The notes: generated by a model not told the origin, from the sequence alone. DNA of 13,452 bases from JAADCS01 sp964473735 (GCA_964473735.1 CAYYQD010000045.1:1-13452); one strand, 5' to 3'; counted from the stretch's first letter, positions 6,818 to 13,452 are shown. Numbers and translations: made by a program.

Positions 6818-9610
6818 TCAGAAGTCCCATCCGAAGGATATGACCCACCTGCCCCTATATACGTTCTTGAGGTCTGTGGGATAGGCGTAATCCAGACGGA
6901 GAGGGAAGTACCCCAGATTCAGCCTTAAACCTACCCCGAAGTCGGCGAATAGGTCCCATAGAACACCGTCCCTTATAGGCTGGAACTTGTTCAGGGGTAC
7001 GTCCTCATCAAACCACGCGTTCCCTATGTCAAAGAAGAGCAGGGCCCTTATACCCCTGACCTCAAAGGGTAAAAAGCCGAACTTGAGACGGTCAAGGAAG
7101 GGAAAGCGCACCTCGGAGTTGAGGAGTACGAGGTTGTTCCCTATGAGGAAGCGAACGGGCTTACCGCTGTAATCGTAAAAGAAGTAGAAGAGGTCGTAAG
7201 CCCTTACACCGTAAGGACCCCCGGCCGTGAAGGCGTCCCTGTGTTTTCCTACGCTACGGGCGAGGACCAGCCTGTTAGCCCAGATGCTCCTGTGGGTGAT
7301 ACGCTTGAAGAACATCCCCTCAAAGAGGGCCGTCCTGAAATCCACCTGTGAGCCGGGCAGACTCGTGGCCCCCACCAGCCTCCACCTTAACCCGTCGGTT
7401 GAGCCGTAGTAAGTGAGGAGGACGTCGTCGTACACCAGCGAGGCCATAACCTCGTACCCTTTGGGATACACGAGTGTAGGGGATGTGCAGGGTAAGTTGT
7501 AGGACACGCAGTTCGGATAGTAGTAAGGCAGAGAGTCCTCGTTAAACCTGACCCACGTGTTGTAATGGAGGGAGAAGTACCCCTCTGCCCTGAAGTACCT
7601 CGTGAAAGGGTACTGCAGGCCTATATCGGCGGACAGGCGTTTCTCATATACGAAGTAAGGGGGGAAGTACTTGAAGTTCCACAGCTGGGAAACCCCGAGG
7701 ACCTTATCCAGCCTTCCCTTGAAGTTGTACCACGTGATAACGAACTCGGAGTTGCCTATGTCCTGAGATTGGCCCAATATCTGGAGAAACAGCCAGTTAT
7801 CTCCGGGTATGTCCGAGAAGAGCATATAGAGGGCCCCGACCGTGCCGTAAAAGGAGGAGTACCCGAGACTTCCGTAAGCCATGTCCATGCCCAGAGTAAA
7901 GCCCATGGGCTTCTTTACGGCCTCCGCTATGAGGGCGGAGTCGGGTAGGGGGTACCCCCCCTCGTCGCTCAGGGATACGGGATACTTCGGCTCCAGAGAG
8001 TACGGGGCCAGGAAGACGTCCCACCCCCCTTCCCACATCATGGAGAAGGCTACCCTCCCGTTCTCGGAGACGTCGGGGTGGGAGACTTCCGTAAAGTAGT
8101 CCGTCAGCAGGTATAAGCTGTCCCCGCGCAGGAGGAACATATTTACGGCCCCCCTGTAGTCCGTGAGGAAGGCTATGCCGTCCTTCCATCTGATCGGGGA
8201 GCGGAGTATTCTCCTCCTACCCCAGACGTATTCGGACTCCCCCGTATTGACGTCCATCCTGTATATGGCGTAAGAGCCTATCTCCCCCCTGTCGTTCCTG
8301 TCGCTCACGTATATGATAGTACTGTCGTCGTACCAGTAAGGGTCGTCCTCGCTCCACTCGTCCTCCGTCAGCCTCGCGAACACCCCACGACCGACGTCGT
8401 ACATGTAGAGGTCAGTCTGACCGGCGGAGTATCCCACAAAGACGACCCTTTTCCCGTCGGGGGAGATCCTCGCACCGTGGGCCCCGTCCAAGAAGTTTAA
8501 CGGCACCTTCTTCAGCCTCTTAAAGGTGTTGAGGTCGTATATGTGGAGTATGTCCGAGTACGTCCCCTGTGATATCGTAACCAGTTTGTTGTCTTTTGAT
8601 ATGCTTAAGGAAGGCTTAAGGATATGGAGGTTCTCAAAGTCCGGGGACCTACCCGCACCCAACAGCTTCCTTATCCGACGGGTGGCTAAGTCCACGACGT
8701 ATATCCCTATCCTCCCGCCCCTGTCGGACATGAAGGCCACCTTGGAGCCGTCGGGCGATACGGCGGCCCCTAAGTTGAGGAAGGAGTTATCCCTACGGCG
8801 ACTGGTGAGCTTCTTTATGTCGTCGGGGAAGTTGAAGGTGCCCATCGCCTTGAGTACTCTCTCCTTTATGTACATGGAGAACTCCTCGTCTATTTCGGCT
8901 AAGTCCTTGTGGGATATCCTCCTGAGGGCCGCATGTACCTTGCCCCCTAAACCGTACCTTATGAGGTCCCTCACGGCCTCCTCTCCGTAGACGTCCTTAA
9001 TGTAGTTGAAGAAGGCCTCACCGTAACGATAGACTATGTACCCGCCGTAGTAGTCCATCTCCCTGAGGGGGGGGAGGGTGAGGTTTATGACCATGTCGCG
9101 CATGTAGGCCTCCGTGCGCACGCTCCAGCCCTCCGACAGGAACTCGGCCATACCCTCTATGAACCACAGGGGTGGTGGGGAGGAGAACATAGAGGAAAGA
9201 CCCCGCGAGTATGAGTACTGGAAGGCATGTACCAGCTCGTGTCTTAGAACGTGCCGGAACTCGGAGTAGGATCCGGCGAAGGGTACGACTACCCTCCTCT
9301 TGAAGCCCTCCGTGAATCCACCGACACCCTCGGGGACGAGGTAGGGGGAGACGTTGGTCATCTGGAAGTCCTTAGGTGAAACGTATATGAGAACGGGTAT
9401 CTTCTCCCCCTCGGCTATGGCACCCGGGAAGTAGGGGCTGTACTCTTTGAAGGCGTCTTCCAGCACCCCTAAGGCGAACTCGGCCAGTCTCTCTCCCCCC
9501 TGATAGTAATACACCTTGAAGTGTTTGCCGTCTAAGTACCCCCAGTGGAGGTCCTTATAATCCACCTTGTTGTACCCGTAGGACCACTGGGAGAGGAGAA
9601 GCGGAAGCAT
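6818..9610 (-). CDS. Envelope protein: MA-type metallopeptidase, TolB-like propeller, Omp85-like barrel
   Basis: A 930-residue three-part protein. The N-terminus is a short hydrophobic signal-like stretch (MLPLLLS). Residues about 25-255 form a gluzincin/peptidase-MA-like domain with the zinc motif HELVHAFQ (H124, E125, H128) and, downstream, PPLWFIEGMAEFLSEGW (146-162), where E152 or E156 would be the third ligand. Residues about 275-540 contain WD40/PD40 TolB-like blades: AAVSPDGSKVAFMSDRGG (282-299), ARISPDGKRVVFVGY (380-394) and IIYVSDRND (432-440). Residues about 565-930 are beta-rich and resemble an Omp85/BamA-type surface-antigen barrel; the protein ends WVISFGWDF with a terminal Phe typical of outer-membrane barrels. 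A diderm envelope is implied. Its start codon overlaps the stop of the preceding V-ATPase D gene (TGATG), so translation is coupled. The substrate is unknown; a role in outer-membrane protein handling is inference. Confidence 0.88.
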   Translation of the reverse strand: MLPLLLSQWSYGYNKVDYKDLHWGYLDGKHFKVYYYQGGERLAEFALGVLEDAFKEYSPYFPGAIAEGEKIPVLIYVSPKDFQMTNVSPYLVPEGVGGFTEGFKRRVVVPFAGSYSEFRHVLRHELVHAFQYSYSRGLSSMFSSPPPLWFIEGMAEFLSEGWSVRTEAYMRDMVINLTLPPLREMDYYGGYIVYRYGEAFFNYIKDVYGEEAVRDLIRYGLGGKVHAALRRISHKDLAEIDEEFSMYIKERVLKAMGTFNFPDDIKKLTSRRRDNSFLNLGAAVSPDGSKVAFMSDRGGRIGIYVVDLATRRIRKLLGAGRSPDFENLHILKPSLSISKDNKLVTISQGTYSDILHIYDLNTFKRLKKVPLNFLDGAHGARISPDGKRVVFVGYSAGQTDLYMYDVGRGVFARLTEDEWSEDDPYWYDDSTIIYVSDRNDRGEIGSYAIYRMDVNTGESEYVWGRRRILRSPIRWKDGIAFLTDYRGAVNMFLLRGDSLYLLTDYFTEVSHPDVSENGRVAFSMMWEGGWDVFLAPYSLEPKYPVSLSDEGGYPLPDSALIAEAVKKPMGFTLGMDMAYGSLGYSSFYGTVGALYMLFSDIPGDNWLFLQILGQSQDIGNSEFVITWYNFKGRLDKVLGVSQLWNFKYFPPYFVYEKRLSADIGLQYPFTRYFRAEGYFSLHYNTWVRFNEDSLPYYYPNCVSYNLPCTSPTLVYPKGYEVMASLVYDDVLLTYYGSTDGLRWRLVGATSLPGSQVDFRTALFEGMFFKRITHRSIWANRLVLARSVGKHRDAFTAGGPYGVRAYDLFYFFYDYSGKPVRFLIGNNLVLLNSEVRFPFLDRLKFGFLPFEVRGIRALLFFDIGNAWFDEDVPLNKFQPIRDGVLWDLFADFGVGLRLNLGYFPLRLDYAYPTDLKNVYRGRWVISFGWDF

Positions 9611-10239
9611 CAGAACTTCTTCTCTTTCTTCGCCTTCAACCTCTTAAGGCGGAACTTGTCCTCCCTTTCTCTGTCCTCAAGGACCTGTCTTATAAAACGC
9701 ATCTCGGCCTGAAGCTGGGGTATGACCCTCTGCTCAAGGGTATTCACCCGTCGGGACGTCTTCCGTATCTCCTGCCCTATCTTTTTCATCTTGGCCTCAA
9801 GAGGTACGAGTTCAAATATCTTGGCCATGAGCCTCTCGTACGCCACGGCCGTCAGGTCCACCCGGGCGCTCACACTCAAAAGGGTGTATCCTCTCTCACT
9901 GCTCTTCCTAACCACGTTCTCGGCCCGGAGGTTGGGTATCCTTACGCCCCAGACCTTCTCCTCCTCCTTATAGACCCTGAGACGGCCGATGCTTGATAGA
10001 GCGGCGGACCTGACAGCCTCCGGGCCGTCCTTACCGAGAGCAACGGAGAGAAAAGCCACGGCCTCACGGGCCGTACGGTCAAGCTCCCTGTGAGCCTGAA
10101 CTATGGGTTTCAGCATCTTCTGAAACTCTTTCATCAGGGCGTCCCTCTTCTTACGCAGGAGGTCCGCGCCCTGACGGGCTATCTTCATCTGGCGCTTTCG
10201 TATGAGAAGGTTCATTCGGGTGGGACTTACCCTCTGCAT
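9610..10239 (-). CDS. atpD: V-type ATP synthase subunit D
   Basis: The 209-residue protein matches the central-stalk subunit D of archaeal/bacterial V(A)-type ATPases, the coiled-coil rotor shaft that couples ion flow in the membrane ring to the A3B3 head. The N-terminal PTRMNLLIRKRQMKIARQG (6-24) followed by DLLRKKRDAL (26-35) is the family hallmark. The C-terminal helix has RRVNTLEQRVIPQL (163-176), then a strongly basic tail (FRLKRLKAKKEKKF). Both terminal segments are predicted long coiled-coil helices around a short globular middle (about 60-130). It is the first gene of its unit, with TAGAAT 7 nt before the ATG. No other V-ATPase subunit gene lies next to it, which is unusual, since these normally sit together in A-B-D order. 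The only partner here is the downstream envelope-protein gene. Confidence 0.92.
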   Translation of the reverse strand: MQRVSPTRMNLLIRKRQMKIARQGADLLRKKRDALMKEFQKMLKPIVQAHRELDRTAREAVAFLSVALGKDGPEAVRSAALSSIGRLRVYKEEEKVWGVRIPNLRAENVVRKSSERGYTLLSVSARVDLTAVAYERLMAKIFELVPLEAKMKKIGQEIRKTSRRVNTLEQRVIPQLQAEMRFIRQVLEDREREDKFRLKRLKAKKEKKF

Positions 10240-10246
10240 AGTCGGT

Positions 10247-10252
10247 ATTCTA
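10247..10252 (-). promoter_or_regulatory. -10 box of the V-ATPase D unit (leaderless)
   Basis: On the minus strand TAGAAT lies 7 nt before the ATG at 10239, without a Shine-Dalgarno sequence. This is the same box and spacing as for proS. No good TTGACA match is seen 17 nt further up; an inverted repeat occupies that place. Confidence 0.65.
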
Positions 10253-10261
10253 CTGCAGAAA

Positions 10262-10280
10262 ATCCTGTAGTCCGCAGGAT
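10262..10280. promoter_or_regulatory. Inverted repeat over the -35 position of the V-ATPase D promoter
   Basis: ATCCTG (10262-10267) and CAGGAT (10275-10280) are perfect inverted repeats with a 7 nt centre. They cover the place where a -35 element would sit for the -10 box at 10247-10252 (about 10270-10275). The position suits a repressor or activator site. The function is inference, and six-base arms can occur by chance. Confidence 0.35.
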
Positions 10281-10420
10281 GGTTTGTGTTGTCCCGTCCC
10301 TCCAGTTTGATATTCTCGTTTTCCTAAAGTTAGACGTTCTTACAGTATGGAGTTGTTGAATGGAACCGCTTTTCCGTTCTGCGCTATCCCAAATACCCGA
10401 AGTGAGCGTTGGAACGGAGA

Positions 10421-10458
10421 GGTATCACTGTGGGTGCAAACCCTGCGGAAGTGGTACC
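10421..10458 (+). repeat. Hairpin repeat, copy B
   Basis: A 38-base element: outer arms GGTATCACT and AGTGGTACC pair over nine positions with one G-T wobble. Inside, GGGT-GCAA-ACCC (10432-10443) forms a second stem closed by a GCAA loop, a GNRA-type tetraloop if transcribed. It lies 47 bases left of the N gap, in the same orientation as copies A and C. Confidence 0.75.
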
Positions 10459-10505
10459 GACACCCTCGTATTCGGGCTGTTGGCAGTTAATCGTCCGTCT
10501 TAAAC

Positions 10506-10605
10506 NNNNNNNNNNNNNNNNNNNNNNNNNNNNNNNNNNNNNNNNNNNNNNNNNNNNNNNNNNNNNNNNNNNNNNNNNNNNNNNNNNNNNNNNNNNNNNN
10601 NNNNN
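10506..10605. other. Assembly gap (100 N)
   Basis: Exactly 100 undetermined bases, the conventional length for a scaffold join of unknown size. A hairpin-repeat copy lies 47 bases before it and another starts 3 bases after it, so the repeat is a likely cause of the break. Real sequence is missing here, and neighbour relations across it rest on scaffolding. Confidence 0.95.
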
Positions 10606-10608
10606 GAT

Positions 10609-10646
10609 GGTATCACTTTGGGTATAAATCCAGCAGAAGTGATACC
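10609..10646 (+). repeat. Hairpin repeat, copy C
   Basis: A 38-base element with perfect ten-base inverted arms, GGTATCACTT and AAGTGATACC. An inner GGGT/ATCC stem with one wobble closes on ATAA. It is the least eroded copy. Against copy B the stem differs by T-A versus T-G, so pairing is kept. It begins 3 bases after the N gap. Confidence 0.75.
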
Positions 10647-10672
10647 GCCGCTACCCCATCCTTAACAACGTG

Positions 10673-10692
10673 AGGGGGCCGTACGGCCCCCT
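10673..10692 (-). terminator. Intrinsic-terminator-like palindrome of the lyase gene
   Basis: AGGGGGCCGTACGGCCCCCT is a perfect 20-base palindrome starting 4 bases after the TAA stop of the lyase fusion on the minus strand. The following transcript would read CACGUUGUU, so the U-tract is weak. Position and strength favour a terminator or 3'-end stabiliser for that gene. Confidence 0.65.
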
Positions 10693-10696
10693 TACA

Positions 10697-13252
10697 TTAC
10701 CCCTTTCTCCGGAAGGTGGAGGTGAAGAACCTTAAGAAGGGTGCCTCATACACGAACTCCAGCCCCTTTATGCTTTCCCTCCTGTTCCACACGCCCAGTA
10801 TGGCCTCAACGACGTGATCCATGTGGTCGGTCGTATATACCCTGCGGGGTACGGTTATCCTTACCAGCTCCAGCTTGGGCTTCCGGTTTTCCCCCGTCTT
10901 CGGATCCCTGCCGGCCGACACCGTCCCCCTCTCCATGGTCCTCACTCCTCCCTCCACGTATATCTCGGCGGCCAGTATCTGGGCGGGGAACTCGTCCTGC
11001 GGTATGTGGGGGAGGAAGCGCCTCGCATCAAGATATACGGCGTGCCCCCCTATGGGCCTCACGACCGGTATTCCTAAGCTATGGAGCCTTTCACCCAAGT
11101 ACTGAACCTGCCTTATACGACTCGCTATGTAGTCGTAGTCGGTCATCTCGTACAGTCCCTTGGCCAGTATGACCAGATCCCTGTCGGCGAGGCCGCCGTC
11201 GTAGGGGGAGCCGTCAAAGGCCGTTGCGAACTCGTATATCCGGGCGTATACGTCGGGATCCCTCACCAAAAGTAGCCCGCTTATGTTGGTCAGGGGGTCC
11301 TTCTTGGCCGATATGCTGGCGGCGTCCGCGTAGGAGAGGAGTTCCCTAACTATCCGGGCGATGCTCCAGTTCTCGTAGCCCCTCTCACGGGTCTTTATGA
11401 AGTAGGCGTTCTCGGTTATGCGGGTGGCGTCAAACACCACGGGTATGCCGTACCTGTCGGCTATCTCCCTTATGCGGCGCACGTTCTCAAGGGAGACCGG
11501 CTGGCCACCGGCCATATTTACGTTGGTCTCTATGCAGATGTAGGCGATGTTCTCCGCCCCCTTCTCCTTGATGAACTCCTCAACCCTCACGGCGTCAAGG
11601 TTGCCCTTGAAGGGATGCTCGGCCGCCGGGTCGTGAGCCTCCGGTATTATCAGATCCACGAAGATTCCACCGGCGTACTCCTGATGGAATCGTGTTGTGG
11701 TGAAGTACATGTTGTTTATGACGTACTGGCCGGGCTTTATGAGGGCCTGAGATATGAAGTGCTCCGCCTGTCTCCCCTGATGGGTGGGGATGAAGTAGGG
11801 GAAGCCGTAGACGTCCTCAACGGCCTGTGCCAGTAGGGAGTAGGGGTCCTTCCACTCGTTGTAGAAGGCCTCTCCCCACTGCTCGTCGCTCATGGCGGAG
11901 GTCCCGGAGTCCGTAAGCAGGTCTATATATACGTCCTCGCTCTTGAGGAGGAAGGTGTTGAATCCGGCCTCCTCTATGGCCTTCTCCCTGTACTCTCGGC
12001 CTCGCATCCGCAGGAGCTCAACGGACTTGAAGCGGTAGGGGTAGCCCTCGTAGGGTACGACCTCGTACTTAGGCACGGGGCCCTCCGGCTCGTAATCCAT
12101 GACCTCCTCCTCGTGGAAGTCGGTCTCGTACGCCGCCATCAGCCGGGGTAGGCTCTTATCCTTCAGGTACGCCAGAGTTTTTACGAAGTGGTCGTAATGC
12201 TCGCGGGTGTAGGTGCGACGGGGTAGATGCAGGCACAGGCGACCTTTCCCGGGTTTGGCGTTCCCCCTCACCTGACCGGATAGGTAGAGGGCGAGGTTCA
12301 AAGAGACGGGGTCCTCGTGGAGGATGGGGAACCCGGTGGGGGAGAAGTGTGGCCCGACCTCGTACCCGGCTTCTTTGACCGCCTCGTAAAGGCGTTTCAC
12401 CTCGTGATACCGCCAGATGTAGTAGTCCTCCCGCAGGGCCTCGTCCAGACCTACGGCGATAACCTCCATGTCCCTGCCGGCGAGCCCTCCGTAGGTATGG
12501 AGTCCCTCAAAGGAGACGACCCAGCTCTGGAACCTGCGGTAAATCTCCTCGCTCCCGGTTATTATCAGGGCCCCAACGTGGGAGAAGAGGTCGTGCGTGG
12601 CGTCTAAGAGTACGACGTCGGCATCCTTCAGGAGTTGGGCGACCCTGCCCTTCAGATCGTTGGGCTTGCGCCCTTCGTTTAGGTCCTTAAAGGCCAGGAG
12701 GGAGAAGATGCGGGAGGCGTTTACGACCACTAACATCCCTCTGGCTTTGGCCCCCCTTATCCATCTATCTATCTCGTGGGCGTTCTTAGGCGTGGTGTTG
12801 ATGTAGGCCAGAGTGCCATCGCCGGGGGTGTCGTCGGGGGAGTCGTACTCCTTTACGGGAACGTTGAAGTACCCGGCCAGAACCTTGAAGGTGGGCGTAG
12901 GGTGATAGGCGACTATCTCGGCTTTCTCACCGTAGGTCTTAAAGAGCAAGTGCTCGGCTCCTCTGATGTTGTGGGCGGGGACTACCCACCCCTTACCGAA
13001 TATCTCCCTGACTTTACGGAGGATCTTCAGGAAGTTCTTGCTTCCGGCGTAGGCCTCGTCTCCGCGGAATAGGGCTCCCATCTGCTCCTCGGAAAGGCCG
13101 TTGTGGGTTAGGTCGTAGAGGTCCACCAGGACGTATCCGGCGGGTATCTTATGCACGTTGTACCCGTAAGACTGGGCCACGTTCAACCTTTCGGCGTAGT
13201 CCAGAATAGGTACGTTTGAAACTATCTTACCCTTGTAGGTCTCCGAAAGCAT
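10697..13252 (-). CDS. Tandem-fused beta-eliminating lyase (tyrosine phenol-lyase/tryptophanase family), N-half degenerate
   Basis: At 851 residues this is about twice the family's roughly 460. The C-half (about 388-851) is a complete PLP-dependent lyase: PTHQGRQAE (phosphate Arg, R494), YFTTTRFHQE (F517, T518), FDATRITENAYF with PLP Asp D608 and R611, SAKKDPLTNISG with Schiff-base Lys K651, GGHAVYLDARRF, and RITVPRR. T518 and R782 (in SAGR) match TPL Thr124 and Arg381, which bind the phenol ring's hydroxyl, so tyrosine to phenol, pyruvate and ammonia is likelier than tryptophan to indole. The N-half (1-387) is homologous: PAHNIRGAE, VNASRIF, DATHDLFSHVGALI, FEGLHTYGGLAGRDMEV and HLPRRTYT. 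In it, Asp becomes N178, the KK pair becomes T219-H220, and the RxTxPRR Arg becomes C340, so it should not bind PLP covalently. It is probably cytoplasmic. The start follows a TACAAT box by 8 nt. Confidence 0.92.
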   Translation of the reverse strand: MLSETYKGKIVSNVPILDYAERLNVAQSYGYNVHKIPAGYVLVDLYDLTHNGLSEEQMGALFRGDEAYAGSKNFLKILRKVREIFGKGWVVPAHNIRGAEHLLFKTYGEKAEIVAYHPTPTFKVLAGYFNVPVKEYDSPDDTPGDGTLAYINTTPKNAHEIDRWIRGAKARGMLVVVNASRIFSLLAFKDLNEGRKPNDLKGRVAQLLKDADVVLLDATHDLFSHVGALIITGSEEIYRRFQSWVVSFEGLHTYGGLAGRDMEVIAVGLDEALREDYYIWRYHEVKRLYEAVKEAGYEVGPHFSPTGFPILHEDPVSLNLALYLSGQVRGNAKPGKGRLCLHLPRRTYTREHYDHFVKTLAYLKDKSLPRLMAAYETDFHEEEVMDYEPEGPVPKYEVVPYEGYPYRFKSVELLRMRGREYREKAIEEAGFNTFLLKSEDVYIDLLTDSGTSAMSDEQWGEAFYNEWKDPYSLLAQAVEDVYGFPYFIPTHQGRQAEHFISQALIKPGQYVINNMYFTTTRFHQEYAGGIFVDLIIPEAHDPAAEHPFKGNLDAVRVEEFIKEKGAENIAYICIETNVNMAGGQPVSLENVRRIREIADRYGIPVVFDATRITENAYFIKTRERGYENWSIARIVRELLSYADAASISAKKDPLTNISGLLLVRDPDVYARIYEFATAFDGSPYDGGLADRDLVILAKGLYEMTDYDYIASRIRQVQYLGERLHSLGIPVVRPIGGHAVYLDARRFLPHIPQDEFPAQILAAEIYVEGGVRTMERGTVSAGRDPKTGENRKPKLELVRITVPRRVYTTDHMDHVVEAILGVWNRRESIKGLEFVYEAPFLRFFTSTFRRKG

Positions 13253-13260
13253 AGGAGGAG

Positions 13261-13266
13261 ATTGTA
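13261..13266 (-). promoter_or_regulatory. -10 box of the lyase gene (leaderless)
   Basis: On the minus strand TACAAT is followed by CTCCTCCT and then ATG. The 8 nt between cannot act as a ribosome-binding site: the sequence has the sense of the 16S anti-SD tail, not of an SD. The mRNA would start at or next to the ATG. No -35 consensus is seen; a repeat array sits there instead. Confidence 0.65.
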
Positions 13267-13277
13267 GGGGCGGTGGG

Positions 13278-13316
13278 GAAACGTCGGAGAAGGCATCCGG
13301 AGAAGGAAAACGTTTC
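13278..13316. promoter_or_regulatory. Repeat array upstream of the lyase promoter, possible regulator site
   Basis: Two identical direct repeats CGGAGAAGG (13285-13293 and 13298-13306; 13-base period) lie inside perfect inverted repeats GAAACGT (13278-13284) and ACGTTTC (13310-13316). The array starts 11 bases upstream of the -10 box, covering the -35 zone. It does not match the TyrR box known from enterobacterial tpl. A regulator-binding role is inference from arrangement and position. Confidence 0.45.
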
Positions 13317-13452
13317 TACTCAGACCGCAGATAGCCGTATCCCTGAGGCCGTTGCACAGTACCGCTCAGGTGCAGATTTACCCTTCCAGAAGGGAGGTCC
13401 AGCCCACATCCGCGATATCGCCATTTAAGGGATTCCGTGAATATCCCAACGA

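Larger units (their letters stand above)
10240..10696. other. Non-coding region between the V-ATPase D gene and the lyase fusion, with assembly gap
   Basis: No gene is supported. The stretch holds the D-subunit promoter, an inverted repeat over its -35 position, an imperfect inverted repeat (CCGTTC at 10374-10379 with GAACGG at 10412-10417), two copies of the hairpin repeat, 100 N, and the terminator of the lyase gene. Genes could be hidden in the gap because its true length is unknown. Confidence 0.6.
13253..13452. other. Upstream region of the lyase gene
   Basis: These 200 bases hold the lyase promoter and repeat elements. No gene is supported. A 44-codon open frame on the minus strand reaches the window edge and could be the tail of an upstream gene, but nothing in it is recognisable. 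Confidence 0.5.

Noticed and set aside
10409..10627. 72-codon frame through the N gap
   Set aside because: It is open only because undetermined bases contain no stops; its ends are hairpin-repeat sequence.
13319..13451. 44-codon minus-strand frame running off the right edge
   Set aside because: It has no recognisable motif and may be chance; it also ends in the upstream control region of the lyase.

Overview
The window is a bacterial scaffold piece with moderately high G+C, dense coding, heavy AGG/ATA codon use and highly charged proteins. That profile suggests a thermophile. A V-type ATPase subunit, a Por-like C-terminal sorting tail and a peptidase/propeller/surface-antigen fusion together suggest an uncultivated lineage of the WOR-3/Hydrothermae kind. 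This placement is inference; no rRNA or other taxonomic marker is present. A run of exactly 100 N (10506-10605) marks a scaffold join.

Layout, left to right. 1-612 is non-coding and holds one and a half copies of a hairpin repeat and the proS promoter. 613-2274 (+) is prolyl-tRNA synthetase. 2298-3899 (-) is a secreted protein with a T9SS-type-A-like sorting tail, convergent with proS. About 3906-4640 is a decayed IS256-family insertion sequence carrying several frameshifts and stops. 4688-5806 (+) is an MFS transporter whose end overlaps tsaD (5803-6810, +). 6818-9610 (-) is an envelope protein combining an MA-type peptidase, a TolB-like propeller and an Omp85-like barrel; it is translationally coupled to the preceding V-type ATPase subunit D gene (9610-10239, -). 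10240-10696 is non-coding and contains two more hairpin-repeat copies, one on each side of the N gap, and a terminator. 10697-13252 (-) is an 851-residue tandem fusion of two tyrosine phenol-lyase/tryptophanase modules. 13253-13452 is its upstream control region.

Two observations go beyond routine annotation. First, all five transcription-unit-leading genes have a TANAAT box 7-9 nt before the ATG and no Shine-Dalgarno sequence, which is the signature of leaderless transcription. Second, the lyase fusion has a complete, TPL-like C-terminal half and an N-terminal half that kept the fold motifs but lost the PLP lysine, the PLP aspartate and the carboxylate-binding arginine. This looks like a covalently built enzyme/pseudoenzyme pair. 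The hairpin repeat (about 38 bp, covarying stem, two copies flanking the assembly gap) is a third element without an obvious name.
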